A DNA stretch of 41,371 bases from Candidatus Acetothermia bacterium (GTDB taxonomy: Bacteria > Bipolaricaulota > Bipolaricaulia > Bipolaricaulales > Bipolaricaulaceae): assembly GCA_024653305.1 (NCBI GenBank), contig JANLFW010000013.1:1-41371 (forward strand), given 5' to 3'. The position numbers were made by a program, and so were the translations under genes. Under the pieces are notes generated by a model. It saw only the letters and a list, made by a program, of their open reading frames with translations. It searched no databases and had not been told where the DNA came from. Below are positions 1 through 7,650 of the stretch, piece by piece. Position 1 is the first letter of the stretch. Each line of letters opens with the position of its first letter.

Positions 1-420
1 TCTCTTTTCATCCAGCATCGGTTGTCAAGGTCAAGTCCTGCAATCAAACATTGGCCTCCTCTTGCTCGCACTGCCGGACCCTGTGGCTCACGGTGGCGCA
101 TTGGAAACCCGGATCCTCGGCAACTCAGCGAAGATCTGGGCCAACGATGGGTGAACCCAATCTCCTAGCTCATGCGCCGGCGCTGCCAGGCGATGGGTAG
201 GTCGAAATGCGGTCAATTGCGTGTGCTTGCGAATGGGACCAGGGCCTGCACGGAGCGGGAATGGGTGGGAAGCCCCCGGTGCAGTACACTACGGACGTCG
301 GGTACGGTTTGCCCAAGAAGTTCGCATCGTGCTCACACCCACTTTGGGGCAACGGTAGCCCGGCTAGGGCACGTGGGGGTCAACGATCTCCTGCGGTCTC
401 GAACGCGGCTTCGCTCTGCC
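1..420. other. No recognisable gene at left edge
   Basis: I translated this stretch by eye in several frames and found no reading frame with a start signal, a family motif or plausible composition. Its base composition is more mixed than the G+C-rich coding DNA to the right. It may be an intergenic region or a decayed gene. The stop codon of the HEAT-repeat gene on the minus strand ends at 421, and I see no clear hairpin plus T-run terminator beyond it. Confidence 0.5.
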
Positions 421-1224
421 CTACAGGTAGCGCAACGCCTCCCGGGCCACCGGGGCCCGGTCCTCATCGTCGAGCCACCGCCTGAGCTCGCTCGCGGTCG
501 GATCCGGACACGCCTGGCCGAGCCGGGCCAGCGCCCGCACCACCGCCCCGCGCACGTACCGCCGCTCGTCCAAGCTCAACCGCCGAAGCAGGATCAACGC
601 CTTACGCGCCCGCGCCTCCACCCCAGGGCCGGTCATGGCCATCGCCACGTGCCAGAGGACCTGCTCGTCATGGGACGCCGACCAATACGTGAGCTGTTCG
701 AACGTGTCGTCCGGGTACACGGGGAAGAACGTATGGGCCAACACCCCTGGGCCGAGGGCGTTGCGCACCTCCGGGGTCCGGTCCGAAAGCAGCGGTTCGA
801 GCAGCTTGAGGAGCGGGCCCGCCCAGTCCAGGCGCACCGGATCCGCCGCCGCCGCCGCGGCCAGGACCACCGCCCGCCGCACCAGCGGGTCGGGGTCGCC
901 CCGCCACGTCCCGAAGAGGGGATAGACCTCGGCAAACCGCTGGGCAAGAAGCGCCCCCAGGGCGTGCACCGCCGTCTCCCGCACGAACCGATCCTTGTCG
1001 CTCGCCAGGGTGCGCAGGCGGTCCACCGCCTGGTCCGGCTGAGGGGCGTGGGCGAGCACGGCGGCAGCCAGACGCCGGGCCTCGGCCGGGCCGGCGGTCA
1101 GCCGGTCGGCCCAGGCCACCGCCCCTTCATCCGCAAGCTGGACGATGAGGCGCTGCCGGGCCGCGCCGCCACGGCGCCATGCCTCGGCCAGTATTTCCAC
1201 ATCCGCAACCGGTTCCCCGCCCAT
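421..1224 (-). CDS. HEAT-repeat protein
   Basis: This protein of about 267 residues is made of successive paired helices with the signature of HEAT or PBS-lyase repeats: alternating A/L-rich helices, a recurring D-x-x-x-x-V-R motif (for example DRFVRETAVHALG, DPLVRRAVVLAA, RYVRGAVVRALARLG), and short D/P-containing turns. There is no signal peptide or membrane segment, so it is probably a cytoplasmic scaffold or protein-protein interaction module. DNA-glycosylase AlkD-like proteins share this fold, but I see no specific AlkD residues. I chose ATG 1224 because a good promoter (TTGACG, 18-base spacer, TATGCT) places the transcript start at about 1225, which would make the message leaderless. 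ATG 1236 and GTG 1251 are upstream in-frame alternatives. It is a single gene, transcribed away from the exported protein at 1344. Confidence 0.7.
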   Translation of the reverse strand: MGGEPVADVEILAEAWRRGGAARQRLIVQLADEGAVAWADRLTAGPAEARRLAAAVLAHAPQPDQAVDRLRTLASDKDRFVRETAVHALGALLAQRFAEVYPLFGTWRGDPDPLVRRAVVLAAAAAADPVRLDWAGPLLKLLEPLLSDRTPEVRNALGPGVLAHTFFPVYPDDTFEQLTYWSASHDEQVLWHVAMAMTGPGVEARARKALILLRRLSLDERRYVRGAVVRALARLGQACPDPTASELRRWLDDEDRAPVAREALRYL

Positions 1225-1231
1225 GTTGCGC

Positions 1232-1261
1232 AGCATACCCGTAGCGCCCACCCGCCGTCAA
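1232..1261 (-). promoter_or_regulatory. Promoter of HEAT-repeat gene
   Basis: On the minus strand TTGACG (1261-1256) is followed after 18 bases by TATGCT (1237-1232). The predicted start at about 1225 coincides with ATG 1224, so the transcript would be leaderless or nearly so. Confidence 0.55.
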
Positions 1262-1320
1262 ACATGAAACCCCACGCCTCCGGCGCGGAGCCGGCCGCAA
1301 CGCCCCCTTTGCCCATGGGC

Positions 1321-1340
1321 TACAATGGGCCGAGGAGGGA
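1321..1340 (+). promoter_or_regulatory. Candidate -10 box and RBS of exported protein gene
   Basis: TACAAT at 1321-1326 resembles a -10 hexamer, and a strong ribosome site (GAGGAGGGA) sits just before ATG 1344. I see no good -35 hexamer, so the promoter call is tentative while the ribosome site is clear. Confidence 0.4.
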
Positions 1341-1343
1341 ACC

Positions 1344-1799
1344 ATGCGCAAGCGTGCTGTGCTGTGGGGAATGGTGGTTCTGGTCACGTTCGCGGCCATG
1401 GCCCAGGCCCCAGTAGCCCGTCCCAGCTTGGGGGTGGGAATGCAGTCCACCCTGCCCGCGGTGTTCGGGATCTCGGTTCGTTACTGGGCCACACCGGACC
1501 GCGGCTTCGAGGGAGATCTGTTCCTGATCACGTTCGACGGGCAGCCGTACGGGATGGCCGCTGCCCGGGCCCTGGCCCGGGCAGCGGCCACCGAGTCGGC
1601 GAGCTTCTACGTGGCCGGTGGGGCGTCGCTCCTGTTCCCGGACGAGAACTTCCTCGCCCACCTGTGCGGGGGGATCGAGCTCGCCCTCCCGTTCGCCCCG
1701 TCCCTGGCCCTGAACACCGAGTTCGGTTTGACCTGGGCACGGGATGGCGGATGGGGGATGGCGTTCGGCACCGGGATCCACTTCTACTTCGGCCTCTGA
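1344..1799 (+). CDS. Small exported protein, possibly outer-membrane barrel-like
   Basis: This 151-residue protein begins with a clear signal peptide: M-R-K-R, a hydrophobic stretch over residues 5-18, then A-M-A-Q-A as a likely signal peptidase I site. The mature part is short alternating hydrophobic/polar strands rich in G, F, Y and W, and it ends in an aromatic residue pattern (F-Y-F-G-L) as many outer-membrane beta-barrels do. The length is small for a full barrel. No family is recognised, so function is unknown. The start is supported by a GAGGAGGGA ribosome site. The stop is 18 bases before the tryptophanase start, so the two are probably co-transcribed. Confidence 0.65.
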   Translation: MRKRAVLWGMVVLVTFAAMAQAPVARPSLGVGMQSTLPAVFGISVRYWATPDRGFEGDLFLITFDGQPYGMAAARALARAAATESASFYVAGGASLLFPDENFLAHLCGGIELALPFAPSLALNTEFGLTWARDGGWGMAFGTGIHFYFGL

Positions 1800-1817
1800 T
1801 CGAGAAGGGAGCGAACC

Positions 1818-3170
1818 GTGGACGGAGGCTTCTGGCCTAAACCGTACAAGATCAAGGTAGTGGAGCCGATCCGCCTCCTCCCGCGGGAGGAACGGGAGAA
1901 GAAGCTCGAGGAAGCAGGGCACAACGTGTTCCACCTTGCCAGCTCCGACGTGTACGTGGACCTCCTCACCGACTCCGGCACCGGGGCAATGTCTCAAGCC
2001 CAATGGGCGGCGCTGATGGAGGGGGACGAGGCCTACGCCGGGAGCCGCTCGTTCGTCCAGTTCCAGCAAACGGTCCAGGACATCACCGGGATGCCCTACG
2101 TCCTCCCCACCCACCAGGGCCGGGCCGCGGAGCACGCGTTCTTCTCGGTCGTCCTCAAACCGGGCGATGTGGTCCCCAACAACACCCACTTCGACACCAC
2201 CCGGGCCAACATCCTGGCCCTGGGCGGCCGGCCCCTCGACCTCCCCACCTCCGAGGGCCTCGACCCCGACCTGGACCACCCCTTCAAGGGTGACATGGAC
2301 GTAGAGGCTCTGCGCAAGCTACTCCGTGACCCCCCGGGCCGGATTCCCTTCCTCATGCTTACCCTCACCAACAACACCCTCGCCGGGCAACCCGTGTCTC
2401 TGGCCAACGTGCGGGCGGTCGCGGAGCTCGCCCATTCTTATGGGATCTCCCTCATCCTGGACGCCGCCCGCCATGCCGAGAACGCCTACTTCATCTGGGA
2501 GCGGGAGCCGGGGTACCAAGACAAGACGCCCAAGGAGATCGCCCGGGAGGTCTTCTCCCTGGCCGACGGGTGCCTTATGTCCGCCAAGAAGGACGGGCTC
2601 GGGAACATCGGGGGGTTCATCGCCCTCCGCGACCCTGAGCTCTACGCCCGGTGCGCCGAGCGGCTGATCCTGGTGGAGGGCTTTCCCACTTATGGAGGCC
2701 TCGCTGGCCGGGATCTCGCGGCCTTGGCCGTGGGCCTCCGGGAGGCCCTGGATTTGGGGTACCTCCGGGACCGGGTGGCTCAAGTGCGGTGGCTCGCCGA
2801 GCGCCTGCGGGAGATCGGGATCCCGGTGTACTGGCCGCCGGGCGGACACGCGGTGTACGTGGACGCTGCCCGCTTCCTCCCGCACATCCCCAAGGATGCG
2901 TTCCCCGGCCAAGCCCTGGTGTGCGCCCTCTACCTTGAGGGCGGGGTGCGGGCGGTGGAGGTGGGGTCGGCCATGCTCGGGGAGAGCGCGAAGCTGGAGC
3001 TCGTGCGGTTGGCAGTGCCCCGGCGGGTCTACACCCAGGAGCACCTCCAGGCGGTGGTGGAGGCGTTCGCGCGGATTCGGGAGGGGGCCCGAGCGATCCG
3101 CGGCCTGCGCCTGGTGGAGGGCGGGGGGCCGCTCAGGCACTTCGTGGCCCGGTTCGTCCCGGGAGTGTAG
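1818..3170 (+). CDS. tnaA: Tryptophanase (L-tryptophan indole-lyase)
   Basis: This PLP-dependent beta-eliminating lyase of 450 residues would cleave tryptophan to indole, pyruvate and ammonia in the cytoplasm. The family is recognised from [21 protein letters not shown] and the S-A-K-K-D-G segment, where Lys258 (the second lysine) should hold PLP. Two positions separate it from its sister tyrosine phenol-lyase. The segment A-V-E-V-G-S has a hydrophobic residue where phenol-lyase has its substrate arginine, and the C-terminal L-R-H-F keeps the histidine that phenol-lyase replaces with phenylalanine. Tryptophanase is therefore preferred, though neither point is proof. The start is GTG, 18 bases after the preceding gene. 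folE follows after 10 bases, so they likely form an operon. Indole production would suggest amino-acid fermentation. Confidence 0.88.
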   Translation: MDGGFWPKPYKIKVVEPIRLLPREEREKKLEEAGHNVFHLASSDVYVDLLTDSGTGAMSQAQWAALMEGDEAYAGSRSFVQFQQTVQDITGMPYVLPTHQGRAAEHAFFSVVLKPGDVVPNNTHFDTTRANILALGGRPLDLPTSEGLDPDLDHPFKGDMDVEALRKLLRDPPGRIPFLMLTLTNNTLAGQPVSLANVRAVAELAHSYGISLILDAARHAENAYFIWEREPGYQDKTPKEIAREVFSLADGCLMSAKKDGLGNIGGFIALRDPELYARCAERLILVEGFPTYGGLAGRDLAALAVGLREALDLGYLRDRVAQVRWLAERLREIGIPVYWPPGGHAVYVDAARFLPHIPKDAFPGQALVCALYLEGGVRAVEVGSAMLGESAKLELVRLAVPRRVYTQEHLQAVVEAFARIREGARAIRGLRLVEGGGPLRHFVARFVPGV

Positions 3171-3180
3171 GGGGTGGAGC

Positions 3181-3750
3181 GTGGACCTAGCTAAGATCGA
3201 GGCCGGGGTCCGGCTGATCCTGGAAGGCCTGGGGGAGGAGTTGCTCTCCCCGGAGATGCGCGCCCATACCCCGCGCCGGGTGGCGGAGATGCTCGTCGAG
3301 CTGTGCGCCGGGCTGGGAAAGGACCCGGCGACGGAGATCGAGGTCCTCCTCCAGGAGCCCTACGACGAGATGGTGGTCCTGCGGGACATCCCGTTCCACT
3401 CCCTGTGCGAACACCACCTGCTGCCGTTCCTGGGCCGGGCCAGCATCGCCTACTTGCCCAAGGGCGGGCGGATCGTGGGGGCGGGGAAGCTCGCCCGGGT
3501 GCTCGAGGTGGCCGCGGCCCGGCCGCAGCTCCAGGAGCGGCTTACGTCCGAGGTCGCCGATGCCCTGATGGAGAAGCTCCACGCCCACGGGGTCCTCGTG
3601 TACGTCGAAGCGGAGCACCTGTGCCTGACCCTGCGCGAGGCGCGGGCTCAAGGAAGCGTGCTCGCCACCTCCGCCATCCGCGGGATCTTCCGCACCGATC
3701 CTGCGGCCCGGGCCGAGGCCTTGGCCCTCATTCGCCGATCTTCCACGTGA
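3181..3750 (+). CDS. folE: GTP cyclohydrolase I (FolE type)
   Basis: This enzyme of 189 residues converts GTP to dihydroneopterin triphosphate, the entry step of folate and also of 7-deazapurine (queuosine) synthesis. The zinc site is complete: Cys76 and His79 in S-L-C-E-H-H, and Cys148 in E-H-L-C-L. Other family features are the Y-L-P-K-G segment, R-P-Q-L-Q-E-R-L-T near 114-122, and A-T-S-A-I-R-G-I-F near the end. The usual M-R-G after the last cysteine is changed to L-R-E-A. The start is GTG 3181, 10 bases after tnaA. Its last 23 bases overlap the convergent PP-loop gene. Since no other folate gene or queuosine synthesis gene is present here, which pathway it serves cannot be told. Confidence 0.9.
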   Translation: MDLAKIEAGVRLILEGLGEELLSPEMRAHTPRRVAEMLVELCAGLGKDPATEIEVLLQEPYDEMVVLRDIPFHSLCEHHLLPFLGRASIAYLPKGGRIVGAGKLARVLEVAAARPQLQERLTSEVADALMEKLHAHGVLVYVEAEHLCLTLREARAQGSVLATSAIRGIFRTDPAARAEALALIRRSST

Positions 3751-4741
3751 CCAGCCGTGGGTCGTCCTTGGGCAACGGAACCACGGTGAGTTCGCACGTC
3801 CCCCCGACGTGGGCCAGCACCGCCCGCACCGGCTCCCCGGGGCGGGCATCGCTGTACCGGGCGGCCAGTTGCACGGCGAGGCCAAGCTCCTCCTCGGTCG
3901 GCGTTCCCTCGACCAGCGCCAGGGGGCCGGGCACGTCGGGGAACATGACCGTCCACCGTCCGGATGAAAATCCGTTCAGGATCACGTTTTCAGTCTCGTC
4001 CCGGCTCACGATGACCTTGGCCGTGGGCGAGATGCGGAAGTGCCGGCCGTACCGGAGGAGGGCGAAATCGCGCTCGTCCAGGGCGGCGAGACCACGAGCC
4101 CGGGACGCATCCCGCAACCGGGCCGCATACGCCTTCTCAAGGAGGAGGCAGCACCCCCCGGACGGCTGGAGGAAGTGGTGGATCCCCCACGCTTGGGCCA
4201 ACGCCAGTTGCCGCCGCCGGGAGCGGCCCTGGATGTCCAGCCAATCATCGCGCCGCACCCAGCCTTGCCTTTCGGGGTAAGTGGCCGGGAGAAGGCGGCC
4301 AGAGAGAGGACGCACGACACGATCGCCCAGCCCTGACTCCTCGGCCACGAGCTCGAGGGCCCGCCGGTGCTGGGACATCGGGCGCTGCCCAAGGACCTCT
4401 CCGGTGACCACGAACGCCGCCCCCTCCGCGGCCATGACCTCGCCCGCCTTCCGCACCATGAAGATGCGGCAATCGATACACGGGTTCATCCCCGAACCAT
4501 AGCCGTGCCGGGGATGGCGGACCACGTCCAGGTACTCGCGGGACACATCGAGGAGCCGGACCGGGATGCCGAGCGCCTGTCCGGTGGCGAGCACGGTGTC
4601 GCACCGGCCCTGGCCGATACAGAACCCCGTGGCCAGGTTCACCCCTACCACCCCGAACCCGAGGCGCAGGGTGAGGGCCGCCGCCAGCGCCGAATCCAGC
4701 CCGCCGGAGAGGAGAGCGATCGCCCGGACGTCTTCCACCAT
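3728..4741 (-). CDS. PP-loop ATP pyrophosphatase, tRNA-thiolase-like
   Basis: This protein has 337 residues. The N-terminal PP-loop S-G-G-L-D-S (12-17) marks an adenylating enzyme of the MnmA/ThiI/QueC/TtuA superfamily. It is followed by N-P-C-I-D-C (Cys88, Cys91), the T-G-E-V-L-G-Q-R-P-M-S-Q segment, G-W-V-R-R, L-D-I-x-G-R-S-R-R and a G-G-C-C pair (Cys197, Cys198). This arrangement fits a family of MnmA-related proteins often annotated tRNA methyltransferase or 2-thiouridylase. The cysteines could carry persulfide sulfur or bind an iron-sulfur cluster. It is not QueC, as the QueC zinc motif is absent. Residues from about 230 to the end form an extra domain of unknown role. The transcript appears leaderless: a TATGAT box ends 9 bases before ATG 4741. 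Confidence 0.65.
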   Translation of the reverse strand: MVEDVRAIALLSGGLDSALAAALTLRLGFGVVGVNLATGFCIGQGRCDTVLATGQALGIPVRLLDVSREYLDVVRHPRHGYGSGMNPCIDCRIFMVRKAGEVMAAEGAAFVVTGEVLGQRPMSQHRRALELVAEESGLGDRVVRPLSGRLLPATYPERQGWVRRDDWLDIQGRSRRRQLALAQAWGIHHFLQPSGGCCLLLEKAYAARLRDASRARGLAALDERDFALLRYGRHFRISPTAKVIVSRDETENVILNGFSSGRWTVMFPDVPGPLALVEGTPTEEELGLAVQLAARYSDARPGEPVRAVLAHVGGTCELTVVPLPKDDPRLVTWKIGE

Positions 4742-4749
4742 CGCCGGGT

Positions 4750-4755
4750 ATCATA
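4750..4755 (-). promoter_or_regulatory. -10 box of PP-loop gene, leaderless start
   Basis: TATGAT on the minus strand (4755-4750) predicts transcription from about 4743, immediately before ATG 4741. There is no ribosome site. The -35 region is poorly matched. Confidence 0.4.
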
Positions 4756-4821
4756 GAAGGTGAACGTGGGTTCCCTCCACCGGATCTCCACCGGGGCTGC
4801 ACGCTCCCTGCAAACCGGACG

Positions 4822-4850
4822 TGCTAGGGTGGTACCCAGTTCAGGAGGTG
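4822..4850 (+). promoter_or_regulatory. Extended -10 and RBS of htrA
   Basis: TGC-TAGGGT at 4822-4830 reads as an extended -10, and AGGAGGTG just before ATG 4859 is a near-perfect ribosome site that decides the start over the upstream GTG at 4760. Confidence 0.4.
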
Positions 4851-4858
4851 AAGCGCGC

Positions 4859-6265
4859 ATGAGGAAGGTCACAGCCGTTTCGGCGTTGATGCTCGTGGTG
4901 GCGGTGCTCGCCCTGGGTCAGAACGTTCAAGAGGCGATCACCGCCTCCGGCCAGGCGGCGGTCAAGGCGGCCATCGCCCGGGTCGCCCCGGCGGTGGTGA
5001 AGATCGAGGCCGCGAAAAGGGTCACGAGTTGGTGGGACCAGATCTTCCAAGATCCGTTCTTCCGGCGCTTCTTCGACGTACCCCCTCTCGGGGGGCGCGA
5101 GGTGACCTCGCTCGGGTCGGGGTTCGTGGTGGAGCACGGGGGGAAGCGCTACGTCCTGACCAACGCCCACGTGGTGGAAGGGGCGGACTCGATCCGGGTG
5201 AGCGCCCAGACCGGGAAGATCCTCCCGGCGAAGGTGGTGGGCACGGACAGTTGGTTGGACCTGGCGGTGATCGCCGTGGAGGACGCCGCGGACCTGCCCG
5301 CCGCCCCGCTCGGGGACTCCGACGCCCTGGAGATCGGGGATTGGGTGATCGCCATTGGGAACCCCTTGGGGTTCTCGCACACGGTGACCCTGGGCATTGT
5401 CTCCGCCCTTAACCGGGACGTGCCCCGGCCCGACGGGTCCGGGTACTACCGGCGCATGATCCAGACCGACGCCGCCATCAACCCCGGCAACTCCGGGGGC
5501 CCCCTGGTGAACGCGTACGGCGAGGTGGTGGGGATGAACACCGTCATCGCCCGCAGCACCGAGAGCGGGGTGGCGGTGGAGGGGATCAACTTCGCGGTGC
5601 CGATCAACGAGATCAAGCAGGTGCTCGCCCGGATGATCGGGGAGGGCAAGGTGACCCGGGCCTGGCTTGGGGTGTACATCCAGGACCTGATCCCGGGCAT
5701 GGAGCGCCAGTTCGGCGTGGCCTCCGGACAGGGGGTGCTGGTAGCGGATGTCGTCTCCGGTTCCCCGGCGGAGGCGGCTGGGATCCGGCGCGGGGACGTG
5801 ATCGTGTCCGTGGCTGGGCGTAAAGTGGGGTCCGCCGCTGCCCTGCAGGCGGAGATCATGTACCGCCGAGTCGGGGAGACGGTGGAGATCGGGCTCGTGC
5901 GGGATGGCCGGTCCCTGACCCTCACCGTGACCCTGGGGGCGCGGCCGGATGAGGGGACGGTATCCCCGCCCAGCCCGGCTCCCGGGGCGCCCAAGTTCGG
6001 GCTGACGGTTCACGACATCACCCCGGACGTGGCCAGACAGTTCGGCCTCACCCAGGTCGCGGGCGGGGTCATCGTGACCGCGGTGGCTCCCGGATCCCCA
6101 GGCCACGTGGCCGGGGTCAGAGCCGGGGACGTGATCGTGGAGGTAGACCGGCGGCCGGTGAAATCGGTGGAGGACTGGAACCGAATCGTGGCCGATCTGC
6201 CCGAGTCGGGGGTGCTGCTCACCGTGCAGCGGGAGGGACGGACCCTGTTCCTCTTGATACAATAG
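4859..6265 (+). CDS. HtrA/Deg-type periplasmic serine protease
   Basis: This protein has 468 residues. A signal peptide (hydrophobic residues 8-20) sends it across the inner membrane. The trypsin-like domain has its triad intact: His104 (T-N-A-H-V-V), Asp134 (W-L-D-L-A-V) and Ser212 (N-P-G-N-S-G-G-P-L). An F-F-R-R-F-F stretch at 67-72 matches the LA-loop region of DegP/DegQ. Two PDZ domains follow (about 290-385 and 395-468), each with a G-V-x-V/I-x-x-V start and an A-A/V-G-I/V-R-x-G-D-V-I core. This is the domain order of DegP/DegQ/MucD, which degrade or refold damaged envelope proteins. It sits alone between a divergent PP-loop gene and tRNA-Pro, whose promoter overlaps its stop codon. Confidence 0.92.
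   Translation: MRKVTAVSALMLVVAVLALGQNVQEAITASGQAAVKAAIARVAPAVVKIEAAKRVTSWWDQIFQDPFFRRFFDVPPLGGREVTSLGSGFVVEHGGKRYVLTNAHVVEGADSIRVSAQTGKILPAKVVGTDSWLDLAVIAVEDAADLPAAPLGDSDALEIGDWVIAIGNPLGFSHTVTLGIVSALNRDVPRPDGSGYYRRMIQTDAAINPGNSGGPLVNAYGEVVGMNTVIARSTESGVAVEGINFAVPINEIKQVLARMIGEGKVTRAWLGVYIQDLIPGMERQFGVASGQGVLVADVVSGSPAEAAGIRRGDVIVSVAGRKVGSAAALQAEIMYRRVGETVEIGLVRDGRSLTLTVTLGARPDEGTVSPPSPAPGAPKFGLTVHDITPDVARQFGLTQVAGGVIVTAVAPGSPGHVAGVRAGDVIVEVDRRPVKSVEDWNRIVADLPESGVLLTVQREGRTLFLLIQ
6235..6263 (+). promoter_or_regulatory. Promoter of tRNA-Pro inside htrA end
   Basis: TACAAT at 6258-6263 lies 17 bases after GGGACG (6235-6240). It overlaps the htrA stop codon and predicts a start about 6 bases before the tRNA. 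Confidence 0.4.
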
Positions 6266-6275
6266 AGGTGTAGGT

Positions 6276-6353
6276 CGGAGAGTAGCGCAGCCTGGTCAGC
6301 GCGCATGGTTCGGGACCATGAGGTCGGCGGTTCGAATCCGCCCTCTCCGACCA
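6276..6353 (+). tRNA. tRNA-Pro(CGG)
   Basis: Cloverleaf read by eye: acceptor CGGAGAG pairs with CTCTCCG, the anticodon stem CATGG/CCATG encloses the loop TTCGGGA with anticodon CGG (6311-6313), and the T arm has GTTCGAATC. A and an encoded CCA end the gene. Confidence 0.93.
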
Positions 6354-6357
6354 GGTG

Positions 6358-6380
6358 GGGCCCAAGATGGGCCCTTTTGT
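6358..6380 (+). terminator. Intrinsic terminator of tRNA-Pro
   Basis: GGGCCC (6358-6363), a 5-base loop, GGGCCC (6369-6374) and then TTTTGT form a compact hairpin plus T-run five bases after the tRNA. Confidence 0.75.
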
Positions 6381-6411
6381 GTTGCCATTGAGATTCCCTT
6401 GGGGGTGGGCG

Positions 6412-7209
6412 ATGAAGGTGTACATCAGCGCCGACATCGAGGGCGTGACCGGGGTAACCCACTGGGACGAGACCGAGCGGAGCAAGCCCGACTACGGCCT
6501 CGCTCAGGAGCAGATGACGGCCGAGGTGGCCGCCGCCTGTGAGGGGGCCAAGGAGGCCGGGGCCACGGAGATCTGGGTCAAGGACGCCCACGATACGGGG
6601 CGGAACCTGATCCCCGGCAAGCTCCCCCCGGAGGTCAAGCTCGTCCGGGGGTGGAGCGGCCATCCGTTCTCTATGGTGCAGGAGCTGGACGAGACGTTCG
6701 CTGCCCTGGTCATGATCGGCTACCATGCCCGGGCCGGTTCGGCGGCGAGCCCGCTTGCCCACACCATGTCCGGTGGTGTGGCCTACATCCGGATCAACGA
6801 CCTGTACGCCTCGGAGTTCCTCCTCCACGGATATGCGGCGGCGCTGCGGGGGGTAGCGGTGGCGTTCGTGTCCGGGGACGCCGGCCTGTGCGAGGAGGTC
6901 CGGGGCGTGAACCCACGCATCCCCACCCTGGCGGTGAAGTGGGGCGTGGGCCAGTCCACGGTGAGCATCCACCCCAAGCGGGCGGTGCAGGAAATCCAGG
7001 ACGGGGTTCGGCGCGCTCTGGAGGGCGCGCTTGACCAATGCCGCCTTCCCCTGCCGCCGCGATTTGTGGTGGAGATCGGGTACAAGGACCACACCAAGGC
7101 CTACCGGGCCGGGTTCTACCCCGGGGCGCGGTTGCAAGGCTCACACCGTGTGGAGTTCGAAACCGATGATTACCTGGAGGTGCTGCGGTTCCTCCTGTTC
7201 GTGGTCTGA
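6412..7209 (+). CDS. dppA: D-aminopeptidase, DppA family (peptidase M55)
   Basis: This zinc peptidase of 265 residues forms decameric rings and cleaves D-Ala peptides, helping recycle cell-wall fragments. All metal ligands of the Bacillus enzyme are found at nearly the same numbers: Asp8 and Glu10 in A-D-I-E-G, His60 in V-K-D-A-H-D, His105 in G-Y-H-A-R-A-G and Glu135 in L-Y-A-S-E-F. There is no signal peptide, so it is cytoplasmic. ATG 6412 is chosen because M-K-V-Y-I-S-A-D starts the family domain and GGGGGTGGG precedes it; an upstream in-frame start would run through the tRNA-Pro terminator. No dpp transporter genes are nearby, unlike in Bacillus. Confidence 0.88.
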   Translation: MKVYISADIEGVTGVTHWDETERSKPDYGLAQEQMTAEVAAACEGAKEAGATEIWVKDAHDTGRNLIPGKLPPEVKLVRGWSGHPFSMVQELDETFAALVMIGYHARAGSAASPLAHTMSGGVAYIRINDLYASEFLLHGYAAALRGVAVAFVSGDAGLCEEVRGVNPRIPTLAVKWGVGQSTVSIHPKRAVQEIQDGVRRALEGALDQCRLPLPPRFVVEIGYKDHTKAYRAGFYPGARLQGSHRVEFETDDYLEVLRFLLFVV

Positions 7210-7239
7210 GCCCCAGCCCATCCCACGCCGTCGTTGCCG

Positions 7240-7268
7240 TTGACGAGGGAGGCTGTGATGCATAGAAT
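7240..7268 (+). promoter_or_regulatory. Promoter of tRNA-Gly cluster
   Basis: TTGACG (7240-7245), a 17-base spacer and TAGAAT (7263-7268) predict a start near 7275, 34 bases before tRNA-Gly. Both hexamers and the spacing are identical to the promoter of the tRNA-Thr/tuf operon. Confidence 0.75.
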
Positions 7269-7308
7269 CCCCAAGCGAACCGGATCTAAACCCAGGGGGA
7301 GGAAGCGC

Positions 7309-7382
7309 GCGGGTATAGCTCAATGGCAGAGCGCTGGCCTTCCAAGCCAGCGACGCGGGTTCGATTCCCGCTACCCGCTCCA
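7309..7382 (+). tRNA. tRNA-Gly(TCC)
   Basis: Acceptor GCGGGTA pairs with TACCCGC, the anticodon loop is CTTCCAA with TCC at 7341-7343, the T arm has GGTTCGATTCC, and CCA is encoded. Confidence 0.95.
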
Positions 7383-7419
7383 GGGACCGTAAACCGTGAT
7401 CCGATTTGGGGTAGTTTCG

Positions 7420-7437
7420 CGGTTCACGGATAACGGG
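7420..7437 (+). repeat. Short intergenic repeat, copy 1
   Basis: An 18-base unit (CGGTTCACGGATAACGGG) lies between tRNA-Gly and tRNA-Arg. It matches the copy at 7777-7794 at 17 of 18 positions, and its core recurs inverted at 7731-7750. Confidence 0.6.
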
Positions 7438-7442
7438 CCTTG

Positions 7443-7520
7443 GCGCCCGTGGCTCAGTTGGATCAGAGCGGCGGCCTTCTAAGCCGCAGGCCGGAGGTTC
7501 GAGTCCTCCCGGGCGCGCCA
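7443..7520 (+). tRNA. tRNA-Arg(TCT)
   Basis: Acceptor GCGCCCG pairs with CGGGCGC, the anticodon stem GCGGC/GCCGC encloses CTTCTAA with TCT at 7478-7480, the T arm has GGTTCGAGTCC, and CCA is encoded. Confidence 0.94.
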
Positions 7521-7616
7521 GGACAAGGCGGTTCGTGGGGTGGAGTTCGCCGGTTGTGACGAATCCCCACGGGACCGAAGGGTCTTGCGGGGGCTTGCCG
7601 AGGTTTGGACGGGGTT

Positions 7617-7640
7617 CCACAAGATCGTAAGATCTTGTGG
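7617..7640 (+). repeat. Perfect 10-bp hairpin between tRNA genes
   Basis: CCACAAGATC and GATCTTGTGG flank a GTAA loop. No T-run follows, so it may act in processing of the tRNA precursor rather than in termination. Confidence 0.5.
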
Positions 7641-7650
7641 GGTGTCTTAT

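Noticed and set aside
172-1416. Long plus-strand reading frame of about 414 codons opposite the HEAT-repeat gene
   Set aside because: Arg/Pro/His-rich composition typical of antisense to G+C-rich coding DNA; the minus strand shows real repeat structure and a promoter.
1818-3170. Tyrosine phenol-lyase instead of tryptophanase
   Set aside because: The residue equivalent to the phenol-lyase arginine is hydrophobic (A-V-E-V-G) and the C-terminal L-R-H-F histidine favours tryptophanase.
3728-4741. QueC (preQ0 synthase) assignment for the PP-loop gene
   Set aside because: Tempting because tgt and folE are present, but the four-cysteine zinc motif of QueC is absent and the cysteine pairs fit MnmA-like proteins.
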